The position numbers and the translations under genes are program-made. The notes beneath the pieces were generated by a model. It saw only the letters and a list, made by a program, of their open reading frames with translations, made no database searches and was not told where the DNA came from. From NCBI GenBank assembly GCA_015179125.1, contig WHVA01000060.1:124001-188000 (forward strand): DNA of 64,000 bases, written 5' to 3'. The stretch's first letter is position 1. Each line of letters starts with the position of its first letter. Shown in pieces: positions 1 to 9,100 of this stretch. The DNA comes from Gautieria morchelliformis (taxonomy: Eukaryota; Basidiomycota; Agaricomycetes; Gomphales; Gomphaceae).

Positions 1-232
1 CAAACTCCGATGCGCGCGAACCCGAACTCGAGCCTGTGGACACTTACGCACCCACAAACTCTGGCCAACCTACCGGTTCAGACTCAGCACTCTGGAAATA
101 GCAATTTATTCCCAAGCCTCCACAACACAGTTTGTGCAATACAAACTCAGCCCAACCTATGCTACCATAGCAACAAGGCTATGCTAGGCTGTGCTGTGCC
201 ATGACTACACTCCTAAAATAGAATTAGGGTCA

Positions 233-769
233 TGACTCACTGCCAAGCTGGAGTATTATTGGTCCAAAGTCTTGTGACTTGGGAAATGACTCCTGCATGA
301 CTCAGAGCCTGGCTCGGCACATGACTCATGCTTGAACTCTGGTGTATCATTGGCTGAGAGGCCGCTTACCAATGAAAGGCTGTGTTGAGCTAATCCTCTT
401 TAAGTATAAGGGTGTATCTTATTCTTAGACGTGACTCATGCCTGACTCACTACCCCATTTCTGCATGACTCACCCCCTAATCGTGGGGTGCGATTGGTCA
501 ACACGAGTTCTGACTCATTACCCTTTTTCACTCTGACTCACTACCCCATTTCTGTGTGACTCAGTGCATGACTCACTCCCTAATCGTGAACCGCGATTGG
601 CCAACACATGCTCTGACTCACTACCCTATTTCTCTCTGACTCACTACCCCATTTCTTTGTGACTCAGTGCATGACTCACACCCAAATCGTGAACTGCGAT
701 TGGCCAACACATGCTCTGACTCACTACCCTTTTTCTCAATGACTCACTACCCTATTTTTTCGTGACTCA
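233..769 (+). promoter_or_regulatory. Cluster of 17 TGACTCA (Gcn4/AP-1-type) sites
   Basis: Exact TGACTCA begins at 233, 298, 322, 432, 443, 466, 511, 534, 557, 569, 614, 637, 660, 672, 717, 740 and 763. TGACTCA is the known core site of Gcn4/CpcA bZIP activators. Chance would give well under one site in this length. ATTGG (an inverted CCAAT box) recurs between them. The cluster ends about 30 bp upstream of a TATA box at 800-806, so it looks like an upstream activating region for a transposon promoter. Binding and inducibility are inferred. Confidence 0.75.
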
Positions 770-772
770 TTC
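464..772 (+). repeat. Three tandem copies of a 103-bp unit
   Basis: Units start at about 464, 567 and 670. Each begins GCATGACTCA, continues through a CGATTGG box, then carries further TGACTCA sites each followed by TACCC and a T-rich run. Each unit holds four TGACTCA sites. The copies differ by scattered substitutions, so the duplication is not recent. Confidence 0.85.
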
Positions 773-799
773 TAGTCTATTAATAGATGGTAGATACAA

Positions 800-806
800 T
801 ATAAAA
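800..806 (+). promoter_or_regulatory. TATA box of the LTR-like promoter
   Basis: TATAAAA lies directly downstream of the TGACTCA array, and the following 30-40 bases would hold the transcription start. This is inferred from position and consensus only. Confidence 0.5.
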
Positions 807-1768
807 GGAGGCCTTACTGCCACCTTTCATCAGCCAATACATCATCATCTACTATCCACGTACCTCGTGTGACTTGCCAAGCTTGCACAGCTTACTAAGC
901 TGCTAACCCCAGCTAGGGTTATTACACTTACTTAGTGTATTAATTCTCAGTTAAGTAGTTGCATTTCTACTTAGCCACGCGGACTAACACTCCAGGTGAA
1001 ATTCTGCAGAGTGAGTCTGACAATCGATTTCCTTGTCAATTAGCTCTCCAATACCCGAGACGAACTGATCAGTGACTTTCCTGTTCAGTGACTTTCACAA
1101 GTCACTTCTTAAACCCTAGTCGCTCGTTTATTGCAGTGCATTGACGTTAATCGGGTCAGTCCACTTACAAACTCTCCTGTGAAGCCATTCCTATCTTTTT
1201 GGAATACTTGGACCCCGATAGTCGTCCTCGAACCTACAGACTTTTAGTTTATTGTTCAGTGCTGCTAAGAAACGTATTGCCTTCCATCCGTATTAACTTG
1301 GACTAGTTTTTTCACGGATTGCAACCAAGGTACAAATATTAAATTATTTCCGGAGTTGTGCTGCAGCATTGTTTAATATTCTTTGAGTTTCGTATACGAC
1401 ACGTTCTGATAGACCAAAGTGTTAGCTCTGACACCAAAGTCTTGAAGGGTTCCAAAACAGCTTCACCACTGATTGCGGTACCTTATCCACCTCAGTAACT
1501 TGCTCATTCGCTCGGCCCTTGTGACATTGTGCAGGAGTCGGCTCGACTGCGACGATCTCCAGAGAAGGGCTCCAAGTGGGTTCCAAAATAGGTTGACAAG
1601 GACTGAGCTGCAACACCTTTTAAGCCCAGGGCGGAGCCATGCACGGACCATGCAGCGAGATAGGGCCCAGACCTCAGAGATCTCATTGGGGGACCCATTA
1701 TGTTATTACACCCTTCCCCCCATCCCAGAACACTGCATCATTGGACTCCAAAGCTAGGAGGGGGATAC

Positions 1769-2755
1769 TGTCATGACCTGTTTATTTCTTGTATCCAGCA
1801 ACTCCATTTTCCCTTTTGTCACCCCACTTCTATGTTTGCTCCATTTGCTCTGCGCCGAATTCACCGAACGGTTATTCACTACTCGCATCATTCGCCAGTA
1901 GGCACACCATCAAACATGATCGACATCCTTTACCCATCTTGATGGTTCATCACTGGTCCCATCATCTTCTCGACTCAACCCCCTTTGGGTGTTCCTATGG
2001 CCAGAATGCATTTGCGGGACGTCCTACCCGTAGATTGTGTGGGATCAACCCAGCAGACAAAGAGTCCATGCAGGGCAAGGTGTATGCAGGTCTCAAGGCA
2101 TGTTTTCGTACATAGGTACCTTCATCCTCTTTCCTCCCCGTTGTTTCACATTCGCACTCCTCCTTATCTCTATTGGATATGTGTTTCACCTATTTTGTAT
2201 CCTGACTGCGCACCCCTATCCAACCCTGACTCATGATGGCCTCTTTCCTATTAGCTGATATCATATGAGCATTCAGTATAAGTAGTTTACATTCGCATGT
2301 ATATTCCCCAGTTCAATTATCATATGTCCATCTTGTGCAAAACTTGACCTCACTGTGACCATCATCTTGAGCTCTCTCCTATAGATTTCTATCTTCAACC
2401 AGAGGAGGACTTAAGCACCACTGGTGAGTTTTCATACTCCACCTTCATTACCTTAGCCTTCATACTACTATCGGTGCTGTCGGCAAAGGGCTCCAAAGGA
2501 GCACCTTCACCGGCAAAAGGATTGTTGCTGCTTGACAACCTTTTCACAACACCTTGCACGTTACATCGTCAAGTGTCACAGGCTACTTCACTATGACTGT
2601 AGATAGGGCGAGCTCTATTCAGGCAGCCCTCTTACCTTCTGAACATTTATTGGTTCATCTTATTTGCCAAATGGCACACTTCTTTGCACAAGCTATTTGG
2701 GCATTTGCTGTGTTCACTAATACATGATATTAATTCCTAAAAACCAACCTTGACA
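1769..2755 (+). mobile_element. LTR, TGTCATGAC family, oldest copy
   Basis: The LTR starts TGTCATGACC and ends CCTTGACA, and is about 987 bp long. It aligns through most of its length with the copies at 5448-6719, 6833-8135 and, reversed, 17372-24845. It has only one of the two 5' modules seen in those longer copies. It is preceded by a polypurine tract and lacks a matching target duplication, so it is more likely the 3' LTR of a lost element than a solo LTR. CpG sites of the other copies are often TpG or CpA here, which points to greater age. Confidence 0.8.
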
Positions 2756-3149
2756 ATATGTTGCACCCACTCAGAGTTTCACCCTAATTTCATGACAGGG
2801 CTCAGGTTTGACACCGAGAGTTTGAGTATCAATAACGGATGGGAGCTTGGGTTGTATGAGGTCTAAGTCGATTTCTGACTGAGGACTAAAGTACATGACA
2901 GGGGGTTTATATCGGATAACAGGATGCAGGGTTGTAGATGGGGATAACTGTAGTAGACAGGAATTATAGGCAGTAGGTATGGACTTGTTGCTCAAAAGAA
3001 TAGACTAGAAATTAATTCACTCTCTCAGTGAATTTAGTTGTCACTTTAAATATATTATACACTACCTAGAAATTAATTCACTACAGAGGATTTCTAGGTC
3101 AATAAATCGAAAGAACACTAGACTAATTTACTTGCCTCTCTCAGTGAAT
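2756..3149. other. Unassigned repeat-like stretch with paired direct repeats
   Basis: No gene is seen. A 17-bp repeat (CTAGAAATTAATTCACT) occurs at 3005-3021 and 3066-3082. A 26-bp repeat containing CAGTGAATTTAGTTGTCACT occurs at 3020-3045 and 3136-3161. On the minus strand a TATAAACCCCC block near 2910 resembles the one near 7870 inside an LTR copy. The stretch is probably LTR debris of an unnamed family. Confidence 0.35.
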
Positions 3150-4011
3150 TTAGTTGTCACTGAGACAGGGGGAAATCTGTCTCACTGTGCATGTACTACT
3201 ACCCGGCCCTTTAGCGCCCAAGAGCGCGCACGTCGAAGTCATTTCAGACTCCGCTGGGTGCAGCCGCCTGTGAAAGTAGAAATAACAAAATGAAATGGAG
3301 AGGCAGGGAGTGACTAGAAAATTTCGAAAATAAACAGAGAAATGAATGCATGGTACAAGAACAATGTGAGAAGAGATTGAAACACCATACAGTAAATTGA
3401 ATATATTATGCTTGATTTTGGTGCAGGAGCATAAATGCACCCAACAATAACAGATTCAGGTAACTAAGGGATGGACGAAAGGAGATGCATGGGTTTATCT
3501 AAGCAAGGGAATCAGGGGTAACAGGTGATCTGGGAAAGGGAACCAAGGAGTTCCGAGGGGAACAGAATGTGAACCAAAGAGTGGTAAGTGAGAACTGAGG
3601 GTTCCCAAGCAAGTACCGAAGCCAAGGCTTCAGGGCCGAACTTGAGAACTGGTATGTAACAGCTGACTTGATTGTATGCAAAGTGAGTGCAAAGGGGTTT
3701 TTCTGGCTAGAGTAACATACAGTAAGGTCACTGCATTTATAGAAAAAAAGAAAATGTTTTTCTATCTATTATTTCTGGGTGGAAGAGTCCATGAGTGCAT
3801 TCAGACAGGGTAGGGGGTAATTACAAATCATGGAAAAAAAAACAAGAGAAATGATGGGGATTATCCTCCAGGGGGATTAAAGAGATGGGGATTACACGGA
3901 CATACATAATGCCCCCTCTCAACATGTAATAGCTCCACAATTGACTGTCTTTTCCCTGTGGACAGTCAGCATGATCAGCTTTTTCCTTGAGATCCAATGT
4001 ATATGTGCCTG
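3150..4011 (-). mobile_element. Probable LTR and 3' end of a Copia-like element, minus strand
   Basis: Read on the minus strand, a short coding tail (4010-3912) runs into a purine tract (GAGAGGGGGCAT, near 3905-3920). It is followed by LTR-like sequence with a TATA box (TATAAATGCAGTG near 3735). This order (end of pol, polypurine tract, LTR) is the usual one. The far end is not resolved and the coding tail is too short for a firm family call. Confidence 0.35.
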
Positions 4012-4645
4012 TGTTACGACCATGCATTTCCGATTTCCGACCTTCAGTTCTGCACACATTCCACCCCTTGTTCTACTCCCTTGTTCTTTCGACTCTATTA
4101 CTCGGACCCACCGGACCCACTTCAACATTCATCAAGATCATATATCTGGTCATCCTTGTAGTTCGTTGTCAGATATGTTTTCCGACCCCTTGTTCTTTTG
4201 CCATTGTTTTACCTTACCCTGAACCCCCCTTGTAGTCCCATTGTTCCCAATTAGTTAGTTCCCACGTATGTCTACCCGACTTCCACTCCCCCCGGAATTT
4301 GCTTAGTACTACCTCATTACATGTTGTCTCAGCTCTTTGTATAAAAGCCTCTCATGTATGTCTGTCATTCTGCAATCAGATAATCGCCTTCAATACTTGA
4401 TTTCCTTCGCTCCATCTCCTGTTCTTAGCACAGCGAGTGTAGCAAGACCTCCGCCTCTCCGCCTTCCATCTTCCACCTTCCGCCTCAGTTCCGACTCAAG
4501 TTCCAACTAATTCTTAGTTCAATACTTTCCGACTTCCAACCCATTTCCAAAATACTTAGGATGATAGTTCATTGAGGGAGCAACACATAAGTTGAAGCCG
4601 CTGTCCTTTCCAGTTCCGACTTAGTGGAAATCTCGATACATAACA
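4012..4645 (+). mobile_element. 5' LTR of a chromodomain Ty3/Gypsy element
   Basis: The LTR starts TGTTACGACC and ends CATAACA, 634 bp. It matches the LTR that begins at 16778 over nearly its whole length, including a promoter-like TATAAAAGCC near 4341 and repeated TTCCGACTT/TTCCGCC motifs. It and the pieces at 14700-17371 and 24851-24886 are most simply the two ends of one element that was later invaded. Confidence 0.8.
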
Positions 4646-4678
4646 GTATTATCTGATTCCCACCTGATAACTATCACT

Positions 4679-4771
4679 ATGCCTCCTCGTACCACAGCTA
4701 CTTCAGCTCACGCAGGAGCTGTCAAAGCTCTCTCTTATTTTGGCAACCTTAGATCCGCAGCACCAAGATGC
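4679..4771 (+). pseudogene. Start of the chromovirus gag, interrupted by element A
   Basis: A short reading frame opens 33 bases after the 5' LTR (MPPRTTATSAHAG...) and resembles the N-terminus of basidiomycete Gypsy gag proteins. It runs straight into the LTR of element A at 4772, so only about 31 codons remain here. It is a fossil fragment. Confidence 0.5.
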
Positions 4772-4962
4772 TGGAGCAGAGAGATCAAGGATGTGGGTCC
4801 AGGTGGGCACAGGAGGGGCGAGGTAGGCGGGAAGACCATAGTACACACATGTATTAGAGCGGAGATGAATCACCACTTCAGACTCATTCCACCATCATCA
4901 GCGGCACAGGCAGCTTCTCCAGACCGCTGGCGTGACTCCTGACTCCAGAGATCCCTGCTCCA
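4772..4962 (+). repeat. 5' LTR of element A
   Basis: It has 8-bp inverted ends, TGGAGCAG and CTGCTCCA. The start resembles the 161-bp LTR of element B (both begin TGGAGC) but the body is strongly diverged. It inserted into the chromovirus gag start. Confidence 0.7.
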
Positions 4963-4964
4963 CG

Positions 4965-4988
4965 TGGTGACACCGCCGGGATTCGAGC
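4965..4988 (+). other. Primer-binding site of element A
   Basis: The site begins TGGTGACACC two bases after the 5' LTR. Its reverse complement ends in CCA and continues into a T-arm-like GCTCGAATCCC, so the match to a host tRNA 3' end could be about 24 nt long. Element B has TGGTGACACC at the same relative place. The acceptor-stem sequence is not assigned to a specific tRNA. Confidence 0.6.
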
Positions 4989-5447
4989 GACCGATGCTTG
5001 GGAGCCAGAGGGACAGTGCTGAACCAGATAGCAGAGCTCAGAAGGCGACAACCACGCAGATATGACTTGAGGAACAGGGAGTACTATGACAGAAGACTGG
5101 ACAGGATACAAGACCAGGCAGCCAGGACATACGAAGAGACCCCAACAACATCAGGGGAATCCTCGCCAACACTATCATTGTTAAACCTGACCACGACAAG
5201 CGAAGAGGAACCAGCGGACCAAGCCAACCAGGACGAAAAGACCACAGACGCAATGCCAAAGAAGATGAACATCAGCCTCTTCTACAGAGACTACAGAGAA
5301 GGTGAAGTTCCCCATGTGTGGCTGCGGAACTTCAAACTGGAAGCAACAATGGCTGGCTTCGACGAGACAAAGAGGATAGAGGTATTCGGAATCTGCATGA
5401 TGCCAGCGGAAGAGTCAGGAGACTGGTGGGAGGAAATGAGGACTAAG

Positions 5448-6719
5448 TGTCATGACGCATTTATTTCTCATATTCAGGTGCTCTGTCCTGCCATTTCTCA
5501 CTCCATCTCTGTGTTCGTTCCGATCGCCATTGTCATGTTCGGCAACTGATTCTCGCTGTTTGCGCCAATTACCATAGCCACGCCGTCAAACGCACGATCG
5601 ATGTCTTTGGACTGACTTGGCAGTCATTGCTGGGTCTACCACCTCCTCTGCTCGACCCTCTTCCAATGGTGTTCTGATAATCAGATTGTCATGACCTGTG
5701 CATTTCCTGCACCTTGTTATCCCCATTCCCCTTTCGCTACTCCTCCCCAGTGTTCGCTCGGCTTTGCCCTCCACCTCGACCTGTCCTCCTCTATGTCATC
5801 TGTGTTCGCCCTTCCTCACATTTCACCGAACAGCCATTCGCTGCTCGCATCATTCGCCAGCAGGCACACCATCAAATCAAGATCGACATCCCTATCCGGC
5901 ATGATGGCCCGTCAGTAACTCCATCAGCTTCTCGATCCAACCCCCTTTTGGTGTTCATATGAGCAGGGTGCGTTCGCGGGACATCCTACCCGTAGGTCGT
6001 GTGGGATCAACCCAGCAGACGAAGAACCCGTGCAGGGCAGTGTATATGCGGGCCCAAAGACATGATTTCATATGTAGGTGTCTTCGCCACCTTCACTCTC
6101 CGTCGTTTCATGTTCTCCCTCTTCTCTCATTCTATTGTATGTTTATTTCATCTATGTTGTATCATGACTGCGCACCCCTATCCAACCCTGACTCGTGACG
6201 GCCTCTTTCCTATTCACTGATACCTTACGACCATTTGATATAAGTAGTTTACATTTGCATGTATATTCCCCAGTTCAATTATCATACGTCGTCCATCTTG
6301 TGCAAACTTGACCTCACTGTGATCATCGTCTTGAGCCTTCTCTTGGAGATTTCTATCTTCGACCAGCAGAGGACTTAGGCATCACTGGTGAGTTTTCATA
6401 CTTCATCTTCATTACCTTAGCCTTTGAACTATTCTCTGTGCTGTTGGCGAAGGGCTCCGAAGCAGCACCTTCGCCGGCGAATGAATTGTCAAGACTTAGA
6501 CAGCCCTTCCGTGAGACCTTTCACGTTACATCGTCAAGTGCCACGGGCTATTTCGCTACGACTGTAGATAGGGTGAGCCCCATTCAGGCAACCCTCTTAC
6601 CTTGTGAACATTCATTGGTTCACCTATTCGCCGAACGGCATACTTATTCGCACAAGTTATTCGGGCATTCGCTGTGTTCATTAATACACGATATTAACGC
6701 CTAAAAACCAATCTTGACA
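5448..6719 (+). mobile_element. Solo LTR, TGTCATGAC family, inside element A gag
   Basis: A 1272-bp sequence from TGTCATGACG to TTGACA, flanked by a perfect 5-bp target duplication CTAAG (5443-5447 and 6720-6724). Gag sequence resumes after it. It contains two diverged copies of a roughly 240-bp 5' module (5448-5688 and from 5689), each beginning TGTCATGAC, and a hairpin ending in the palindrome TTCGCCGGCGAA (6470-6481). Confidence 0.9.
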
Positions 6720-6832
6720 CTAAGATCAACAGGATGAAATGGGGAGATGTGAAGCGAGCATTCGAGACGAAGTGGCCGATCCCGAAGAAGAGTGGGAACG
6801 AGCAGGAGCAGAAGAGGTACGAGCTGGCGGGG
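6720..6832 (+). pseudogene. Fragment of element A gag between two LTRs
   Basis: About 113 bases encode gag sequence (FETKWPIPKKSGNEQ) that parallels VFGKRWPRPKKTGNER of element B gag. It is bounded by two independent solo LTR insertions. Confidence 0.75.
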
Positions 6833-8135
6833 TGTCATGACGTGTTTATTTCTCATACTCAGGTGCTCTGTCCTGCCATTTCTCACCCCATTTCCGTGTT
6901 CGTTCCGATCACCATTGTTGTGTTCGGCAACCGATTCTCGCTGTTCGCGCCAATTACCATAGCCACGCCATGAAACGCATGATCGACGTCTTTGGACTGA
7001 CTTGGCAGTCATTGCTGGGTCTACCACCTCCTCTGCTCGACCCTCTTCCGATGGTGTTCTGGTAATCGGATTGTCATGACCTGTGTATTTCCTGCACCTT
7101 GTTATCCCCATTTCCCCTTTCGCTACTCCTCCCCAGTGTTCGCTCGGCTTTGCCCTCCACCTCAACCTGTCCTCCTCTATGTCACCTCTGTTCGCCCTTC
7201 CTTGCATTTCGCCGAACAATCATTCACTGCTCGCATCATTCGCCAACAGGCACACCGTCAAATCACGATCGACATCCCTATCCGGCATGATGGCTCATCA
7301 GTAACTCCATCAGCTTCTTGATCCAACCCCCTTTTGGTGTTCATATGAGCAGGGTGCGTTCGTGGGACATCCTACCCGTAGGTCGTGTGGGATCAACCCA
7401 GTAGATGAAGAACCCGTGCAGGGCAGTGTATATGCGGGCCCCAAGACATGATTTCATACACAGGTGTCTTTGCCACCTTCACTCTCTGTCGTTTCATGTT
7501 CTCCCTCTGCTCTCATTCTATTGTATGTTTATTCCATCTATGTTGTATCATGACTGTGCACCCCTATCCAACCCTGACTCGTGATGGCCTCTTTCCTATT
7601 CTGTTACCGTACGATCCGTCGTAAGGTTGACCGAGGTCGGGGGCGAAACCCGAGGTAAGGTCCGGGGTTACGGGGCGAGGTTTGGATGGGGAAGTCAGAG
7701 AGGGACTAGGCTTCAGCTTATGTGCTGCGCCGACCCCACGAGTCCCAACTTCGGAGGCAAACAAATAAGAGGCGAGGTTTGGCTTAAGAGGCGAGGCTTA
7801 GAAACTAACTAGGGATCGAAGTTATACGATAGTTGATTTTCAGACTAAGGAGTAGGAATGCATACAGGGGGGTTTATAGAGCACCTTCGCCAGCGAAGGG
7901 ATTGTCGAGACTTAGACAGCCCTTCCGTGAGACCTTGCACGTTACATCGTCAAGAGCCACGGGCTATTTCGCTACGACTGTAGATAGGGTGAGCCCCGTT
8001 CAGGCAACCCTCTTACCTTGTGAACATTCATTGGTTCACCTATTCACCGAACGGCATACTTATTCGCACAAGTTATTCGGGCATTCGCTGTGTTCACTAA
8101 TACACGATATTAACGCCTAAAAACCAATCTTGACA
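6833..8135 (+). mobile_element. Second solo LTR, TGTCATGAC family, inside element A gag
   Basis: It runs from TGTCATGACG to TTGACA, 1303 bp, flanked by CGGGG (6828-6832) and TGGGG (8136-8140), a 5-bp target duplication with one difference. Positions 7604-7880 do not match the sister copy at 5448 and contain an unrelated GC-rich segment, so this copy is a mosaic. Element A gag resumes immediately after it. Confidence 0.85.
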
Positions 8136-8758
8136 TGGGGCTGAGGATTAAGGTGGAAGAGGTGGGAGAGATGGTGGAATACAGAACAAGGACAGTCCCG
8201 ACACACCACGCATTCGTGGAAAAGACGCTCACGTTGGCAATGGCAATTGGGGACACATCGGGGCTGCTCATCGACGAAGTCCGCAGGAACCTCCCAGACA
8301 CTATACGCAAACTCATCACGAATGAGAGCTATGCAAACTGGCAAGAGTTTCACGACAGCATGCTAGCGATCAGAATGCCAGCACTGGCGGAGGCCAAGAG
8401 GGATGTGGACATCATCCAGCAGATAACTGAGGCGATCAGGAGCAAAGACGAGCAAACACACCTAAGACCAGGCCCTCACATGACAAGCACGTGGCACACC
8501 CAACGCGCGACAACCACACCAGCACAGGTCCCAACCACACCGAATGCTGCCAGACAGATAGCACAGACCCCAGGGACGCGAGTGACGACAAGGGACATGC
8601 CAACACGACAGACCAACCTACCTGGGACGCCGACCAGACAGACCACAACGCTCAACCCGTTTCACTCCCCAACGAACCCATTCATGACGCCGACACACAC
8701 CCAAGGACAGAATGATGCCCCCCAGCCGATGTACAATACATTGCTATACGACATCTGA
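8136..8758 (+). pseudogene. Element A gag, central part
   Basis: The open stretch encodes a protein parallel to residues of element B gag (EEVGEMVEYRTRTVPTHHAF against AEDIGTMVEHRGRKVPAHHA). It ends in a Thr/Pro/Gln-rich linker. The zinc-knuckle part follows at 8780-9100. It is a fossil with several breaks. Confidence 0.75.
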
Positions 8759-8779
8759 AGACCATACCTGAGCTCACAG

Positions 8780-9100
8780 GTGGGCCAAGCAGCATACGAG
8801 AGGACGGTTGCCAAGTGGCACCGGCAATACGCAGGCTCCAAAGCGACCGTAGAGAATCCATTCCCACTAAAGCCAGGAGGTGCCTACCTGGACTCCAAAG
8901 AGTGCTTCCAATGCAGCCTAAGGGACCACCTAGCGAGAGAATGCAGAGAAACCCCAGATCGCCAAGTCCTGAAGGAAGAACGTGAATGGAGAGCTGACTA
9001 CACAATGCTAAGAAACCTTCAAAGACAGCAACAGAGGTCAGTGATGGTAGCGCACATCAACGAGATGGACCAGGGAAATGGGGAGGAGCCATCTGCATAG
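8780..9100 (+). pseudogene. Element A gag C-terminus with zinc knuckle
   Basis: It contains CX2CX4HX4C (CFQCSLRDHLAREC, near 8908), the nucleic-acid-binding knuckle of retroviral-type gag. The counterpart in element B is CFQCGLKGHLSRDC. Confidence 0.75.

Larger units (their letters stand above)
1..1768 (+). mobile_element. Probable LTR-retrotransposon remnant (unassigned family)
   Basis: This stretch has no convincing protein, but it has the layout of an LTR and its neighbourhood. A block of repeated activator-like sites (233-769) is followed by a TATA box (TATAAAA at 800-806) and a long untranslated-looking leader. Just before the LTR at 1769 lies a purine-rich tract (about 1754-1768, AGGAGGGGGATAC), as expected upstream of a 3' LTR. 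Short reading frames at 1394-1757 resemble nothing I recognise. The element ends are not resolved, because the window begins inside it. It could be two abutting fragments rather than one. Confidence 0.45.

Noticed and set aside
464-772. CRISPR-like array
   Set aside because: Units are tandem without unique spacers, and the genome is eukaryotic.
1473-2258. Small plus-strand frames around 1473-2258
   Set aside because: Those from 1769 lie inside an LTR and are shared by its noncoding sister copies; those before it resemble nothing.
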